Source: Burkholderia sp. Ac-20365 (lineage in GTDB: Bacteria; Pseudomonadota; Gammaproteobacteria; Burkholderiales; Burkholderiaceae). Taken from it: DNA of 64,000 nt. The first letter of the stretch is position 1. The number at the start of each line of letters is the position of its first letter. The stretch lies in the NCBI RefSeq assembly GCF_017104715.1, contig NZ_JAAGPI010000031.1, positions 1-64,000 on the forward strand, written 5' to 3'. Made by a program: the position numbers and the translations under genes. This document shows positions 1 through 8,588 of the stretch, piece after piece. The notes beneath the pieces are model-generated. The model was not told where the DNA came from and did no database searches. It saw nothing but the letters and a program-made list of their open reading frames with translations.

Positions 1-365
1 TCGCCAGCAGCGCCCGCGCTTGCGCTCGCGCCGCCGCTCCCGCGGCCGCCGTTGGGCGCGCAGTTGCCGGCGTTACCTATGCATGTCCTGAGGAGAAAGA
101 CGGATGCCGCATCGTCGGCGGCTGTCGTCGTCGCGCCCGATGCCGCGCCCGTCGACGCTGCGTCGTCCGTTGCGAGCTGCGTCGCTGCCGACGCGCCGCT
201 GGCAGGCAGCGGTGCATCGGCTGTGACGATCCACTTCGGAATTACATCGTCCGTGGACGCGGCCTGAACGAGCTGGGCCGCCATCAAACTCCCCGCGCCA
301 ACCATCAAGGTTGCCGTACCCCGTATTACTTTGTAGTAGTACGTATTAAATTTTCTGGTTTTCAT
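1..365 (-). CDS. secreted protein, N-terminal part only (cut by window edge)
   Basis: An open frame starts at an ATG at 365, a few bases after a strong ribosome-binding site (GGGAGAGG), and runs off the left edge without a stop. The first 35 or so residues form a signal peptide: a basic start (MKTRKFNTYYYK), a hydrophobic core and an Ala-Gln-Ala-type end near residue 35. The mature part is rich in Ala, Ser, Thr and Asp, then has two cysteines and a Gly/Ser/Ala-rich stretch at the edge. I do not recognise a family. A surface or secreted structural protein is possible, but most of the protein lies outside the window. Function is unknown. Confidence 0.7.
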   Translation of the reverse strand, partial: MKTRKFNTYYYKVIRGTATLMVGAGSLMAAQLVQAASTDDVIPKWIVTADAPLPASGASAATQLATDDAASTGAASGATTTAADDAASVFLLRTCIGNAGNCAPNGGRGSGGASASAGAAG

Positions 366-951
366 CGCACCTCTCCCGAGGAAACGACGACCCCCGCAAG
401 CCGTCATTCCTTTTTCAATGCTTCCCGACTGTGTGCCGTTGTTCGTTATGGCACGCGCTGAGCCGTTGGGCGGCGAGTCGAGCGGTTTCGCTCTTCAGGA
501 TCGCGACGCGTGCCGTTATCGCCGACATGTCGCGCGACCGTCCCTGCCTGCCATCCCGCTGCCTGCGGCTTCTGGTTTGTGCCAGGCGCCTGTTGTAATT
601 GCCTGTCGGCGCCGGGCCGCGTGCGAGCCCCACATGGCCGGGCGAATGCGATGCTGCTTCATCCGTCCGATAAGGGATCGACTGTCCTTTCTGCGCGCCG
701 TTGCGTCGTTCGTGATGACGGCGCGAAGCAGCGTTGCCCGAGGATTTGCCGATCCCGACGCAACCCCATGCGTGACTGTCATTTAGCGATAACCATGCCA
801 TTGCGCGCAGACGCCCGTCGCGCGTGGCATTCGCGTGACGGCTCCGTTGTGCGCGCATCGAAACGCATGAAAAACGTTTCGCACCTGAAACGCAGGCCTC
901 GAATCGTGCAGTTTTTCGTTTCAGCGCACGGCGGCGCGGTGTGGAAGACGA
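366..951. other. 586-bp intergenic region, no gene recognised
   Basis: Several open frames cross this stretch on both strands, but all are Arg-rich, resemble no family and lack a convincing ribosome-binding site. The right part must hold the end of the ABC-transporter transcript. The part near 366-420 should hold the promoter of the secreted-protein gene. I could not identify a clear hairpin terminator. Confidence 0.4.
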
Positions 952-3075
952 TCAGTTGCGCCGCTGAAGCACGCGCAATTCGTCGACGGGAATATGGCAC
1001 CGGATGCGATGACCGTCGCCGGCATCGGACCACGACGGATCTTGCTGCTCGCAGATCGCGCCCAGTTTGCGTGGACAGCGCGTTTGAAACACGCAGCCGG
1101 AAGGCGGCGCGGCGGGGCTCGGCAGTTCGCCGTCAAGACGGATGCGCTGGCGTTTCGCGTCGCCGCTCTGTTCGCTGTCGTGCAGGTCGAGCGCGGGCAC
1201 GGACGACAGCAGCGCTTCCGTATAAGGATGATGCGGGCCGTCGAACACGGCCGCAGCAGGCCCGATCTCGAGCAGGCGGCCCACGTACAGCACCGCGATG
1301 CGATCGGACAGATAGCGCACGACGTTCAGATCGTGCGAGATGAACACATAGCTCACGCCGCGATCGCGCTGCAGATCGGCGAGCAGATTGAGGATCGCGG
1401 CCTGCACGGAGACGTCGAGCGCCGAAGTCGGCTCATCGCACACGACGATGCGCGGATCGCCCGCGAACGCGCGCGCAATCGCGACGCGCTGCTTCAGGCC
1501 GCCTGAGAGTTGCCGCGTACGCGAAGTCAGATAGCGGTCGGGCAGACGCACAGCTTGTGCAAGCGACGCGAGCCGTGCCTCGCGCGCGTCGCCGTGCAGC
1601 GCGGACAGTCGCGACAGCGCGCGCCCGATCAGCCGCCTCACCGAATGCGCGCGATTGAGCGCCGAGTCCGGGTTCTGAAAGACGATCTGCAGCGACTTCA
1701 CCTGATCGTCGTTGCGGCTGGTGACGCGCGGCGGCAGTGGCGTGCCATCGAGTTCGATCACGCTGCCCGCATCGGGCGACACGAGGCCGAGCAGCAGCTT
1801 TGCGAGCGTGGTCTTGCCGCTGCCCGATTCGCCGACGAGGCCGAGCGTCTCGCCCGTCGCGAGTTCGAGCGATACATCGTCCACGGCACGCAGCGCAGCG
1901 CCCGCAACGTGAAATGTCTTCGATACGTTTTCCGCGCGCAGCACGGGTGAGGTGTCGCGTGCGTTGTCGTAAGCGTGTACGACGGGCGCATCGACGGGCG
2001 CATCGACGGGCGTCGCGCGCGGCAGTTCCATGGCGCGCTCGTGATAATGGCAGCGCGCCATTTGATCGCCATGCCGCGAACTCACGCGATAAGGCGGCGG
2101 CGCTTCGCGCCGGCAGCGTTCGTCGGCGAGACGGCAGCGCTCCGCATAGATGCAGCCCTGCGTGATGGAACCCGGCTGCGGCAGGCTGCCTGCAATCGTG
2201 TCGAGCCGGTCGGTGTCCTTGCTGCGTCCGATCGTGGGCAGACAGCGCAGCAGGCCGACCGTGTACGGATGGCGCGGTCGCGCAAACACGTCCTGCGTCG
2301 CGCCTTCTTCGACGAGCTTGCCCGCGTACAGCACGCCGACGCGCTCGCACATCCTGCCGATCACCGCGAGGTTGTGGCTGATGAACAGCACCGCCGTGTG
2401 AAACTCCTCGCGCAATTGCGAGACGAGATCGAGCACTTCGGCTTCGACGGTGGCGTCGAGACCCGTGGTCGGTTCATCGAGTATCAGCAACGCGGGCTTT
2501 GAAGCGAGCGCCATCGCGATCACTACGCGCTGCTGCATGCCGCCCGACAACTGATGCGGATAACTCTCCATCACACGTTCAGGCTCGGCGATACGCACCT
2601 TGCGCAGCATGTCGGCCGTCTGCTTCAGCGCGTCTTCATACGTCGCGCCCGATGCCTCGAACGCTTCGGCGACCTGACGCGCGATCGTCAGCGACGGATT
2701 GAGTGCGCGCGACGGATCCTGATAGACCATCGATATCCTGTTCGCGCGCAACTCACGCAACGCGGCGGCATCGAGCGAATGCACTTCCTTGCCGGCAATC
2801 GAAATCCGGCCTGCTTTTACGCGTCCGTTGCGCGCGAGATAGCGCAGCGTCGCCATCGCCACCGTCGACTTGCCGCAGCCCGATTCGCCGACGAGACCAT
2901 ACGACTCGCCACGCCGGATGCGAAACGATACGTCCTGCAACACCTCGCGCTCGCGTCCGCGCGTGCGGTACGCAACAGTGAGGCCGACGATCGTGAGCGC
3001 GTCGGACTGCTCGCTCTTCGACACATCGAAGGCGGGAAACGACGCGGGCGGCGGCGGAGGAGAGGGGCCGTTCAT
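952..3075 (-). CDS. peptide/nickel-type ABC importer, fused double ATPase
   Basis: This 707-residue protein has two complete ABC ATPase domains in tandem, like GsiA or YejF, powering a Dpp/Opp-type importer. The first domain has Walker A GESGCGKST, signature LSGGMQQR and Walker B LLILDEPT. The second has GESGSGKTT, LSGGLKQR and IVVCDEPT. Each domain ends with the oligopeptide-transporter C-terminal segment containing spaced cysteines (GCIYAERC; GCVFQTRC). I chose the ATG at 3075 because it overlaps the stop of the upstream permease by 4 bp; longer upstream reading is Arg-rich out-of-frame permease sequence. It is last in the four-gene operon. The substrate cannot be read from sequence. Confidence 0.93.
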   Translation of the reverse strand: MNGPSPPPPPASFPAFDVSKSEQSDALTIVGLTVAYRTRGREREVLQDVSFRIRRGESYGLVGESGCGKSTVAMATLRYLARNGRVKAGRISIAGKEVHSLDAAALRELRANRISMVYQDPSRALNPSLTIARQVAEAFEASGATYEDALKQTADMLRKVRIAEPERVMESYPHQLSGGMQQRVVIAMALASKPALLILDEPTTGLDATVEAEVLDLVSQLREEFHTAVLFISHNLAVIGRMCERVGVLYAGKLVEEGATQDVFARPRHPYTVGLLRCLPTIGRSKDTDRLDTIAGSLPQPGSITQGCIYAERCRLADERCRREAPPPYRVSSRHGDQMARCHYHERAMELPRATPVDAPVDAPVVHAYDNARDTSPVLRAENVSKTFHVAGAALRAVDDVSLELATGETLGLVGESGSGKTTLAKLLLGLVSPDAGSVIELDGTPLPPRVTSRNDDQVKSLQIVFQNPDSALNRAHSVRRLIGRALSRLSALHGDAREARLASLAQAVRLPDRYLTSRTRQLSGGLKQRVAIARAFAGDPRIVVCDEPTSALDVSVQAAILNLLADLQRDRGVSYVFISHDLNVVRYLSDRIAVLYVGRLLEIGPAAAVFDGPHHPYTEALLSSVPALDLHDSEQSGDAKRQRIRLDGELPSPAAPPSGCVFQTRCPRKLGAICEQQDPSWSDAGDGHRIRCHIPVDELRVLQRRN

Positions 3076-3947
3076 GCGTCGACGGCTCCTTGCACGGCAT
3101 CGGCGATCAGGTTCACGCCGACCACCAGCGACGCGATCGCGGCCGCGTCGAACACGACCGTCCACCACGCGCCGCCTGCCATCAACGTGTACGACTCGGA
3201 GAGCGCGAGGCCCCAGTCGGCCGAAGGCGGCTGGATGCCGAAGCCGAGGAACGACAGGGTGGCGACGGTGAAGATCGCGTAGCCCAGGCGCACCGTCGCT
3301 TCGACGATGATAGGCGGCAGCACGTTCGGCAGGATCTCCGCGAACATGATGTAGAACGCGTTCTCACCGCGCAGCTGGGCCGCGGAAACATAGTCGAGAT
3401 GCCGTTCGGCGAACACGGCGGCACGCACCGTGCGGGCGGTGATCGGTGTGAACGTGATGCCGATCACGAGTATCACCGTGAGATTCGACGCGCCCACGGC
3501 AGCGAGCGCAAGCAGGGCGACGATGACGAGCGGCAGGGCGAGCACGGCATCGATGGCGCGGCCGATCACGTTGTCGACCCAGCCGTCGAAGTACCCGACC
3601 ACGAGGCCGAGCGCCGTGCCTGCGAGCGTGCCGAGCAGCGTCGCGAGCGGCGCGATGGTGAGGATGTCGCGTGCGCCGACGATCACGCGCGACAGCACGT
3701 CGCGGCCCAGTTGATCGGTGCCGAACCAGTGGCCGTGTGCGGGCGGCGTGAGCGAGTTGAGCGGATCGGATGCGTACGGATCGAGCGGCGCGATCCACGT
3801 GCCGGCAATCGCGCACACGACCCACCACAGCAGGATCACCGCGCCGACGATGAAAGTCGGCGAGCGCAGCAGGATGTGCAACGTGTCGTAGCGATGCGTG
3901 CGCGGCGCGGCCGTGGCCGGTGGCGTGACAGGCGAGGTTGCGCTCAT
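3072..3947 (-). CDS. peptide-type ABC importer permease, DppC/OppC family
   Basis: This 291-residue inner-membrane permease has a cytoplasmic N terminus, a first membrane helix near residues 30-55, a periplasmic loop with the DppC-family pattern (GTDQLGRDVLSR) and a BPD-type transmembrane domain with an EAA-like loop (AAQLRGENAFYIMFAEILPN split over the coupling helix). The start at 3947 overlaps the stop of the preceding permease as ATGA, and its own stop overlaps the ATPase start. Both overlaps imply translational coupling. It pairs with the DppB-type permease to form the translocation pore. Substrate is unknown. Confidence 0.92.
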   Translation of the reverse strand: MSATSPVTPPATAAPRTHRYDTLHILLRSPTFIVGAVILLWWVVCAIAGTWIAPLDPYASDPLNSLTPPAHGHWFGTDQLGRDVLSRVIVGARDILTIAPLATLLGTLAGTALGLVVGYFDGWVDNVIGRAIDAVLALPLVIVALLALAAVGASNLTVILVIGITFTPITARTVRAAVFAERHLDYVSAAQLRGENAFYIMFAEILPNVLPPIIVEATVRLGYAIFTVATLSFLGFGIQPPSADWGLALSESYTLMAGGAWWTVVFDAAAIASLVVGVNLIADAVQGAVDA

Positions 3948-4954
3948 TCGGCGCTCCTCACGCGCAGACGCGGATTGAGCAGCACGTACAGCGCATCGGC
4001 GACGAGATTGGCAACGGTGTAGATCACGCCGATGGTCAGCACGCCCGCTTCGAGCATCGGAAAGTCTTTGGCCTTCGCTGCGTTGTAGATCAGCGAGCCG
4101 ATGCCCTGATAGTGGAACAGCGTCTCGACGACGACGAGGCCGCCGATCATGTAGCCGAGCTGCGTCGCGGCGACGGTGATGGTCGGCAGCAAGGCGTTGC
4201 GAAGCACGTGCCGGAAGATCACGATATGCGGCGGCAAGCCCTTGAGAATCGCGGTGCGTGTGTAATCGGCATCGAGCGCTTCGACGGTGCCGGCGCGCGC
4301 CATCCGCGCGATATAGCCGAAGAACACGAGTACGAGCGGCAGCACGGGCAAGACGAGATGCTTCAGTTGCGTGAAGACACCGGCGTCGGGCGGATACGTG
4401 GCATCGATGGGCAGCCATTGCAGCCACACGCCGAACACGAGTATCAGCACGATCGACGACACGAACTCGGGCACCACCGTCGCCGAGAGACCGGCGATGC
4501 TGATCGTGCGATCGAGCCAGCGTCCCGCGTGCATCGCGGCCCACACGCCGCCTGCAATACCGAGCGGCACGACGATGATGAACGCGAGAAAACCGAGCTT
4601 CGCCGAATTCGCCAACGCACTGCCGACGAACTGCACAACCGGTTCACGATACGTGTACGACAGGCCCATGTCGCCTCGCACGAAGTGCGTGATCCACTGC
4701 GTGTACTGCGTGAGAAGCGGCCGGTCCGCGCCAAGCTGATGATTGAGCGCGGCGACCGCACGCGCATCGGCGAGCGGGCCGAGAATCGCGCGGCCGATAT
4801 CACCAGGCAGCAACTGCCCGCCCGCGAACACGATCACCGACAGCAGCCACAACGTGATCAGCGACAGACCGACACGCGTGCCGACGAATCGCACGACGCG
4901 CATCGCACTGCCGCGCGGGCCGCGAGCGACGGAAGCGGAAACCGTGGTCGACAT
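3944..4954 (-). CDS. peptide-type ABC importer permease, DppB/OppB family
   Basis: This 336-residue permease has the DppB signature order: an N-terminal membrane helix (VGLSLITLWLLSVIVFAGG), a periplasmic segment and then a five-helix BPD transmembrane domain with a coupling loop near DADYTRTAILKGLPP. It starts 31 bp downstream of the substrate-binding-protein stop and overlaps the next permease by 4 bp, so it sits second in the operon. Family membership is clear. The transported compound is not evident. Confidence 0.92.
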   Translation of the reverse strand: MSTTVSASVARGPRGSAMRVVRFVGTRVGLSLITLWLLSVIVFAGGQLLPGDIGRAILGPLADARAVAALNHQLGADRPLLTQYTQWITHFVRGDMGLSYTYREPVVQFVGSALANSAKLGFLAFIIVVPLGIAGGVWAAMHAGRWLDRTISIAGLSATVVPEFVSSIVLILVFGVWLQWLPIDATYPPDAGVFTQLKHLVLPVLPLVLVFFGYIARMARAGTVEALDADYTRTAILKGLPPHIVIFRHVLRNALLPTITVAATQLGYMIGGLVVVETLFHYQGIGSLIYNAAKAKDFPMLEAGVLTIGVIYTVANLVADALYVLLNPRLRVRSAE

Positions 4955-4985
4955 CTGTATCCCTTGCTCGCAGCGTCGCGTGCAA

Positions 4986-6671
4986 TCAGGCCGCGAGCGT
5001 CGCGCGATCGAAATACAGCTGCGCGATCGCCGTGAAGCGCACGCCGTTCAACTGCTTGCGCGCGGCGATCAGCTGATCGTAGAAGAACGGGAAGACCACG
5101 GGCGTTTCGTCGAGCAGCAGCGTCTGGATCTGCGCGGAGACTTTCTTCTGCGCGGCGATATCGAGTGCGGCGACGTAGTCGGCCACCAGCTTGTCGTACT
5201 GCGGGTTCTTGAAGTGCGCGGCGTTCCAGGTGCCCGTGCTCGTCAACGGCGCGTTGAGGAACACGTTCGGCACGCCGCGGCTGCCGTAATCGGTGATGCC
5301 GAGCGGCGAATCGAGCCAGTCCGATTTGCCCGGCGTGCCCGAGCCGTAGTACTGCGACTGGCTCTCCACTTTCAGGTTGATGCGGATGCCCACCGCCTTC
5401 GCATAGTTCTGCACGACGACGGCGAGGTCGGGAATCTCCATGAACTTTTCGGTCGTGAGCGTCACGTCGAAACCGTTCGGCACGCCGGCTTGCGCAAGCA
5501 GTTGCTTCGCCTTCGCGACATCGATCCTGCGCTGCGGCACGCCCGCATCCGACGACGGAAACACCGGCGCGAACGGGCTGTCGTTGCCGACCTGCGCGCG
5601 GCCCTTGAAGAGACCCTTGACGATCACCTCGCGATCGAGTGACAACGCGAGCGCCTGACGCACGCGTTTGTCCTTGAACTGCGGGCTGTCGACGCGCATG
5701 TGAATCTGCCGGTGCGCGCTCGATTTCACGCCGACGACCTTGAACTCGGGGTTGTTCAGCAAACCCTGGCCGCCCTGGATGGTGAAGGTCGGCATCACGT
5801 CGGCCTGATGACCTTGCAGCGCGAGAATCTGCGCCTGCTGGTCCGCGTAGAACGTGAACTGCACGCGCTGCGGCAGCGCTTTCTCGCCCCAGTAGTCGGG
5901 ATTGCGCACGAACGACACGCCCACTTTTGCCTGGTACTTTTCGAGCTTGAACGGGCCCGTGCCGATGAAGGTCTTCTCGTAGTTGCCGGCGTAGTTCGCA
6001 GGCAGGATCACCGCGTTGTAGTTGTCGGATGAAACGTAGTACGGGAAGTTGCCGTTGGGTGCGTCGAGATGAAACGCGACGGTGTGATCGTCGATGACTT
6101 TCGTGCCGCCCTTCGATAGCACGCCCTTGAGCGTCGAGAGCGCGGCCGAGCCGGCGGCGGGATCGGAGAGACGGTCGAAGGTCGCCGCGACGTCTTTCGC
6201 CGTGAACGGCTGGCCGTCATGGAACTTGACGTTCTCGCGCAGCTTGAAGGTCCACACGTCGCCCTTGTCGTTCGGCTTCCACGAGAGTGCGAGCACCGGT
6301 TTGAGCGTCTGCTTCTCGCCGTCGTCGTCGATCAGGAATTCGCCCGTCTGATTGAGCAGGCAGAGGCTGGCGGAATCGGTGACCGTCATGGGATCGACGG
6401 CGCCCGTGGGCGTGAGGTGCGCGACGCGGATCGTTGCATTCGCGCCGGCTGCGGCCTGTGCGCGGGCGCTGCGCGGCATCATCAAACCGCCGCCTGCGAG
6501 CGACATGCCGATCACGCTTGCATAGCGAAGCAGTTCACGGCGCGTGAGGCGGCCGGCGAGAAATTCGTCGATGGCGTGATTGCCGTGGGCGTCGGCGCTG
6601 CGGCGCGTCGCCTCCAGATCGAGTGCTTCGGCTGGGCGAGGCGCAAAACGCGGGCCCGCGGAATTCTTCAT
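4986..6671 (-). CDS. ABC importer substrate-binding protein, SBP family 5, Tat-type signal
   Basis: This 561-residue periplasmic binding protein belongs to the DppA/OppA family. Family marks include YNRNPDYW-like FVRNPDYWGEKALP, the VWTFKLRENVKFHDGQPF block and the C-terminal lobes. The leader is long: about 60 hydrophilic residues precede a twin-arginine motif (TRRELLRYA), a hydrophobic stretch and a likely cut after ARA near residue 90, so Tat export is likely. I place the start at the ATG at 6671 because upstream sequence is not conserved-looking, but its ribosome-binding site is weak, so a downstream start is possible. It is first in the operon. Confidence 0.88.
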   Translation of the reverse strand: MKNSAGPRFAPRPAEALDLEATRRSADAHGNHAIDEFLAGRLTRRELLRYASVIGMSLAGGGLMMPRSARAQAAAGANATIRVAHLTPTGAVDPMTVTDSASLCLLNQTGEFLIDDDGEKQTLKPVLALSWKPNDKGDVWTFKLRENVKFHDGQPFTAKDVAATFDRLSDPAAGSAALSTLKGVLSKGGTKVIDDHTVAFHLDAPNGNFPYYVSSDNYNAVILPANYAGNYEKTFIGTGPFKLEKYQAKVGVSFVRNPDYWGEKALPQRVQFTFYADQQAQILALQGHQADVMPTFTIQGGQGLLNNPEFKVVGVKSSAHRQIHMRVDSPQFKDKRVRQALALSLDREVIVKGLFKGRAQVGNDSPFAPVFPSSDAGVPQRRIDVAKAKQLLAQAGVPNGFDVTLTTEKFMEIPDLAVVVQNYAKAVGIRINLKVESQSQYYGSGTPGKSDWLDSPLGITDYGSRGVPNVFLNAPLTSTGTWNAAHFKNPQYDKLVADYVAALDIAAQKKVSAQIQTLLLDETPVVFPFFYDQLIAARKQLNGVRFTAIAQLYFDRATLAA

Positions 6672-6938
6672 CGATGGTGGTCCGATCCGTTCTGTTGGGA
6701 CGCCGCGCGTGGGGTCGCGGGGCGCTGCGGTGGTACTGCGGCAAAGATGCGGGTTCAGTGTAAGCGATTGCCTCCGGATTGGGAGCATTCGCTGCCGCGT
6801 GGCGTTCCCTTCAGACGAATCAGCGCGGGAGGTGTGTCGTATGCACAACGGCGCGCCGCCCACGCGGCGACTGGCGGCGTGCTGCGGCGGCCGATCCGGC
6901 GCTTCGGCGGCGCGCGCTTTTGCGCTCGCGGCGAGACG

Positions 6939-7988
6939 TTATCGGGCGAGCGGCGCGGGCTTGCGCCAGCGATGAAAGAGGATCGAGCCGATCCAGCACA
7001 GCATGAAGACACTGACGATGCCATAGCCGAGCACGCCGAAGTGCTCGTTGACGGACGCCACCGCATCCCATGCGCCGCCGCTCAAGCCCAGTTTGTCCGA
7101 GAGCAAGCCGAGTGCCTCGATGCCGCCGATCGCAATCGCAACGATGGCCGATACGAATGTGATGCTCGCGTTGTAGTAGAGCTTGCGCTTCGGATCGTCC
7201 ATGGCCCAGCTGTAGGCGTGAACCATCAGGACGTTGTCGGTGGAATCGACGAGCGTCATGCCCGCTGTGAAGAGCGCGGGGAACACGAGGATCGAGTAGA
7301 GCGGCAGGCCTTTGCCTGCTTCCGCGGCGGCGATGGCGAGCAGGCCGATTTCGGTTGCGGTATCGAAGCCGAGGCCGAACAGCACGCCGACGGGGTACAT
7401 GTGCCAGCTTTTCGTCACGAGGCGGAACAGCGGCTTGAGTGCTCGCGACAGCAGACCGGCGGGCGCACCGCGAGCGGCGTCTTCATGCGTGAGTTGACCG
7501 CCTTGCTGCACATGCCGGTAACGGCGCCACACATCGCGCAGGATCATGAGATTCACGCCCGCGAGCACCAGCAGAAAGACCGACGACACCATCGTGCCGA
7601 TCGTGCCGCCGACGGCATGAAATTCTTCGAAGCGCCCGTGCAGCGAGAGCGCCGTCAACGCGATGCCGACCGTCGCGGCGACCACGATTGTCGAATGTCC
7701 GAGGGAGAACGCCAGTCCGACACCGAGTGGCCGTTTGCCTTCCTGCATCAGCTTGCGCGTGACGGCGTCGATCGCGGCGATGTGATCGGCGTCGACCGCG
7801 TGGCGCAGACCGAAGCCATAGGCGAGCAATGCGGTGCCGAGCAGGAGCGGGTAATGACGAAACGCGATCAGCGCCCACGCCCACGCGGCGAGATTGGCGG
7901 CGATCAGTCCGACGTATAGCGTGACGAGGCGAGGGCGCAGGGAGCGGGTGGGCGTCATACCTGGATTGGCGAACGGGTCAGTGGTCAT
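6939..7988 (-). CDS. nickel/cobalt permease, NiCoT (HoxN/NixA) family
   Basis: This 349-residue multi-pass inner-membrane protein imports Ni2+ and/or Co2+. The NiCoT signatures are all visible: RHAVDADHIAAID near residues 62-74 in helix II (metal-binding His/Asp), the SLGHSTIV segment, GLGFDTATEIG, and the MTLVDSTDNVLM block. Its ATG lies inside the end of the cupin gene, an 11-bp overlap that implies coupled translation. Metal preference (Ni against Co) cannot be decided from these motifs. No urease or hydrogenase gene lies nearby. Confidence 0.93.
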   Translation of the reverse strand: MTTDPFANPGMTPTRSLRPRLVTLYVGLIAANLAAWAWALIAFRHYPLLLGTALLAYGFGLRHAVDADHIAAIDAVTRKLMQEGKRPLGVGLAFSLGHSTIVVAATVGIALTALSLHGRFEEFHAVGGTIGTMVSSVFLLVLAGVNLMILRDVWRRYRHVQQGGQLTHEDAARGAPAGLLSRALKPLFRLVTKSWHMYPVGVLFGLGFDTATEIGLLAIAAAEAGKGLPLYSILVFPALFTAGMTLVDSTDNVLMVHAYSWAMDDPKRKLYYNASITFVSAIVAIAIGGIEALGLLSDKLGLSGGAWDAVASVNEHFGVLGYGIVSVFMLCWIGSILFHRWRKPAPLAR

Positions 7989-8478
7989 GCGGGTGCTTGT
8001 GAATCGGATCGACCCAGTAGACGGTTTCGGGCTGCTCGACGGCGTCGATGTTGAGGTTCACGACGACGGCTTCGTTATCGCTGCGCACGAGCACGCATTC
8101 GAGGGGATCGTCGGTGCTTGCGTTGATTTCCTGATGCGGGACATAGGGCGGCACGAAGATGAAGTCACCGGGGCCGGCTTCAGCGGTGAATTCCAGGTGT
8201 TCGCCCCAGCGCATGCGGGCGTGGCCTCTTACCACGTAGATCACGCTTTCCAGCGCGCCGTGGTGGTGGGCGCCTGTTTTTGCATTGGGATGGATCGTTA
8301 CCGTGCCGGCCCAGATTTTTTGCGCGCCAACGCGCGCGGCGTTGATTGCGGCTGCGCGGTTCATGCCTGGGGTTTGTGGTGTGTTGGTGTCGAGCTGGTC
8401 GCCTTTGATGACTTTTACGCCGTTGTCACGCCAGTCTTTTGTTGGTGCCTCCGGCGGGGTTTTGGGGTCATGGGTCAT
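7978..8478 (-). CDS. cupin-domain protein with His-rich ends
   Basis: This 166-residue protein has one cupin barrel. Motif 1 is TGAHHHGALESVIYVVRGHARMRWG (split here as TGAHHHGALE and VIYVVRGHARMRWG) and motif 2 is PGDFIFVPPYVPHQEIN, giving the usual His/Glu metal site. The C terminus ends in a His cluster (IHKHPHDH). The ATG at 8478 follows GGAGACC; extending further upstream would read through the TTTTGG repeats as a Thr-Pro-Lys-rich tail and is unlikely. It overlaps the Ni/Co permease gene by 11 bp. A role in metal handling or as a small-molecule cupin is plausible but unproven. Confidence 0.85.
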   Translation of the reverse strand: MTHDPKTPPEAPTKDWRDNGVKVIKGDQLDTNTPQTPGMNRAAAINAARVGAQKIWAGTVTIHPNAKTGAHHHGALESVIYVVRGHARMRWGEHLEFTAEAGPGDFIFVPPYVPHQEINASTDDPLECVLVRSDNEAVVVNLNIDAVEQPETVYWVDPIHKHPHDH

Positions 8479-8533
8479 GAGGGGTCTCCTTTTGCCTGCG
8501 GCTCGGTTTTTGTATTTTGGCATGGTCAAAAAG

Positions 8534-8588
8534 GGTTTTGGTTTTGGTTTTGGTTTTGGGGTTTGGGTTTGGGTTTGGGTTTGGTCGG
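8534..8588. repeat. telomere-like G/T short tandem repeats
   Basis: Four GTTTTG-type units are followed by four GGGTTT-type units, all with the G-rich strand on the plus strand. Runs of three to four G at regular spacing could form a G-quadruplex. A looser AAACC-type tract lies at 9256-9293, the mirror position across the palindrome centre. Both flank the core of repeat copy 1. Confidence 0.8.

Noticed and set aside
366..951. Overlapping frames of 84-147 codons as possible genes
   Set aside because: All are Arg-rich without homology known to me or a convincing ribosome-binding site, and frames on both strands compete.
8534..8588. TTTGGG repeats as a true telomere or end of a linear replicon
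   Set aside because: The tract is short, interrupted by TTTTGG units and flanked on both sides by ordinary chromosomal genes.
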